A stretch of DNA of 36,298 nt. It comes from Alphaproteobacteria bacterium. GTDB lineage: Bacteria; Pseudomonadota; Alphaproteobacteria; Rhodospirillales; Magnetovibrionaceae. The notes beneath the pieces are model-generated. The model saw only the letters and a list, made by a program, of their open reading frames with translations, did no database searches and had not been told where the DNA came from. The stretch is from the NCBI GenBank assembly GCA_015231605.1, contig JADGBG010000018.1, positions 1 to 36,298 of the forward strand. Reading direction: 5' to 3'. The position numbers were made by a program, and so were the translations under genes. Below, piece by piece: positions 35,156 through 36,298 of this stretch; position 1 is the first letter of the stretch; each line of letters opens with the position of its first letter.

Positions 35156-36213
35156 TGCCGTTTCACCGTCCCACCCTTGAAGCCTTGATCCGCGCCGCCG
35201 AGGCGGAAATCGAAGCGAGCCTTCCCGGCGCCGACGCGTCCCTTCGCCGTACGGTGCTGGGCGTGCTGGCCCGCGTCTTGGCGGGGGGGGAACATGGACT
35301 GTACGGCTATCTCGATTTTATCGTGCGCCAGGCGCTGCCGGACACGGCCGAATCCGAATATCTGGACCGTCATGCCGACGTCTGGGGCATTGTGCGCAAG
35401 GCCGCCGCGTTCGCCGCCGGCGCCGTCGATTTCACCGGCGTCAACGGCACGGTCATTGCCGAGGGCACGGAACTCAAGCGCGCGGACGGCGTCAAGTACG
35501 CCACCGCGGCCGAGGCCACCATCGCGGGCGGATCCGCCACCGTCGCGGTGGTGGCCGTCGCGGCCGGGTCAGCCGGTTTGGCCAATGCGGGACAGACTCT
35601 TACCCTCACCACGCCGATCGCGGGGGTTGATTCCGCCGCTACTATCGCGGCCGGTGGGTTGATCGCCGGTGCTGACCAGGAGACCGATCCGGCGCTGCTA
35701 ATCCGGCTTCTGGCGCGCATCCAACAACCGCCCCACGGCGGCGCGGATTTCGATTACCCGTCATGGGCGCTCGCGGTCGCGGGCGTGACGCGGGCCTGGG
35801 TCTATGCCCAGGAACTCGGCATCGGCACCGTGACGGTTCGGTTCATGATGGACGCCACCTACGCCGATGGCATCCCCTTGGCCGCCGATGTGGCCGCCGT
35901 GCAGGCCGCCATTGACGCCGTGCGGCCGGTGACCGCCGACGTCACGGTGGTGGCCCCGGTGGCCGTGCCGCTGTCCTTCACGATTTCCGGTCTGAACCCG
36001 GCCACCCAGGCCGTCAAGGACGCCATCGAGGCCGAACTGAAGGATCTGATCCGGCGCGAGGCTGAGCCGGGTGGGACGTTGCTGGTCAGCCATATCCGCG
36101 AGGCGATCTCCATCGCGGCCGGCGAGAATGATCACTTTCTGGTCACGCCCGCCGCCGACGTCGTCAGCGCGACCGGCGAGATCTCCACCTTTGGCGACAT
36201 CACCTGGAGCTGA
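35152..36213 (+). CDS. Baseplate protein (Mu gp47, J-like)
   Basis: A 353-residue protein of the Mu gp47/P2 J family. Landmarks: RPTLEALIRAAEAEIEASLPGADASLRRTVLGVLARVLAGGEHGLYGYLDFIVRQALPDTAESEYLDRHADVWGI, seen as EHGLYGYLDFIVRQALPDT and YLDRHADVWGIVR, then EADFDYPSWALAVAGVTRAWV (DYPSWALAVAGVTRAWVY) and the end block DHFLVTPAADVVSATGEI. It forms the baseplate wedge together with gp46. The start may be ATG 35152 or ATG 35155. Confidence 0.92.
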   Translation: MMPFHRPTLEALIRAAEAEIEASLPGADASLRRTVLGVLARVLAGGEHGLYGYLDFIVRQALPDTAESEYLDRHADVWGIVRKAAAFAAGAVDFTGVNGTVIAEGTELKRADGVKYATAAEATIAGGSATVAVVAVAAGSAGLANAGQTLTLTTPIAGVDSAATIAAGGLIAGADQETDPALLIRLLARIQQPPHGGADFDYPSWALAVAGVTRAWVYAQELGIGTVTVRFMMDATYADGIPLAADVAAVQAAIDAVRPVTADVTVVAPVAVPLSFTISGLNPATQAVKDAIEAELKDLIRREAEPGGTLLVSHIREAISIAAGENDHFLVTPAADVVSATGEISTFGDITWS

Positions 36214-36218
36214 GATCG

Positions 36219-36298
36219 ATGATGGATCAATTCTTGTCCTGGCTGGCCTCTCAACCGTCGTGGGTTGCTGTTGAAGGATTCATGGCCTTCTTTGTGGC
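36219..36298 (+). CDS. Start of a further tail gene (cut by the window end)
   Basis: A frame opens at ATG 36219 (or 36222), 5 bp after gp47, and runs off the window: MMDQFLSWLASQPSWVAVEG then FMAFFV. In Mu the next gene is gp48 (DUF2313), but the visible 26 residues, with tryptophans and hydrophobic residues, do not clearly match that family. GGAG at 36206-36209 could be its ribosome binding site. Confidence 0.5.
   Translation, partial: MMDQFLSWLASQPSWVAVEGFMAFFV

Larger units (their letters stand above)
995..36298 (+). mobile_element. Mu-like transposable prophage (right end outside window)
   Basis: The order of genes follows phage Mu: repressor, Ner, transposase A, ATPase B, Gam, GemA, Mor/C-type activator, lysis genes, gp25-28-type packaging genes, portal (gp29), F, I, T, gp36, G, gp37, gp38, L, M, tail chaperones, tape measure, N, P, gp45, gp46 and gp47. 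Transposase, head and tail genes are all intact, so the element may be functional. The left end is placed near 995. Tail fibre genes and the right end are expected beyond 36298. Additions compared with Mu include a ParB-like protein, a DnaA-domain protein, a YkuD-type lysis enzyme and several reverse-strand genes. Confidence 0.95.

Noticed and set aside
1-36298. CRISPR arrays, insertion sequences, rRNA genes
   Set aside because: No regularly spaced direct repeats, no IS-type transposase and no rRNA sequence are seen. The only transposase is the MuA homologue.

Overview
The window holds the end of a chromosomal housekeeping locus followed by most of a Mu-like transposable prophage. The high-GC DNA, the codon use and the order ribonuclease E/G, yacG, tRNA-Phe suggest an alphaproteobacterium, possibly of the Rhodospirillales; that is an inference from gene order and composition, not a species call. 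Bases 1-991 are host: the 3' part of an RNase E/G gene, yacG, a complete tRNA-Phe(GAA) and a hairpin behind it. The prophage seems to start near 995, where TG is followed by two 15-bp direct repeats spaced 20 bp, as expected for transposase end sites. It runs past the end of the window, so the right end and the tail-fibre and DNA-modification region are not seen.

Control and early region (about 1.0-13.4 kb). A leftward repressor and a small companion gene face a rightward Ner-like regulator across an AT-rich control region. The rightward early genes follow: a ParB-domain protein, a MuA-type DDE transposase (D270, D336, E388), a MuB-type AAA+ ATPase, several small DNA-binding proteins, a free-standing DnaA domain IV protein, Gam, an MT-A70 DNA adenine methyltransferase and GemA (Mu gp16, DUF1018). 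The middle region ends with a Mor/C-like activator (14207-14587) and a strong terminator.

Late region (14.7 kb to the end). The lysis cassette uses an L,D-transpeptidase-like (YkuD) enzyme where Mu has a lysozyme, with a two-helix membrane protein and a 3TM-type holin. Then come the Mu-type packaging and head genes: DUF2730, gp26-like, small terminase (DUF3486), large terminase, DUF935 portal, MuF with a C-terminal PBECR2-type nuclease domain, protease/scaffold gpI, a decoration-like protein, and gpT with a signal-peptide-like N-terminus. The contractile tail genes follow: gp36, G, gp37, gp38, sheath L, tube M, a tail assembly chaperone pair with a -1 frameshift site, tape measure, N, P, gp45, gp46 and gp47.

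The most unusual features are these. (1) A perfect 30-bp palindrome occupies exactly ten codons of the ParB-like gene, so both strands encode the same decapeptide. (2) Four leftward genes (2445-2699, 13363-13794, 22015-22644, 31435-31815) are embedded in the rightward operons, like moron cassettes. (3) MuF is fused to a toxin-type domain and is followed by a leftward DUF4145 gene with its own terminator. (4) A phage protein consists of DnaA domain IV plus a helical tail. (5) A 20-bp palindrome is shared by a terminator and a second hairpin 8 kb away. (6) The major head protein carries a Sec-like leader. All functions are inferred from sequence recognition, without database searches.
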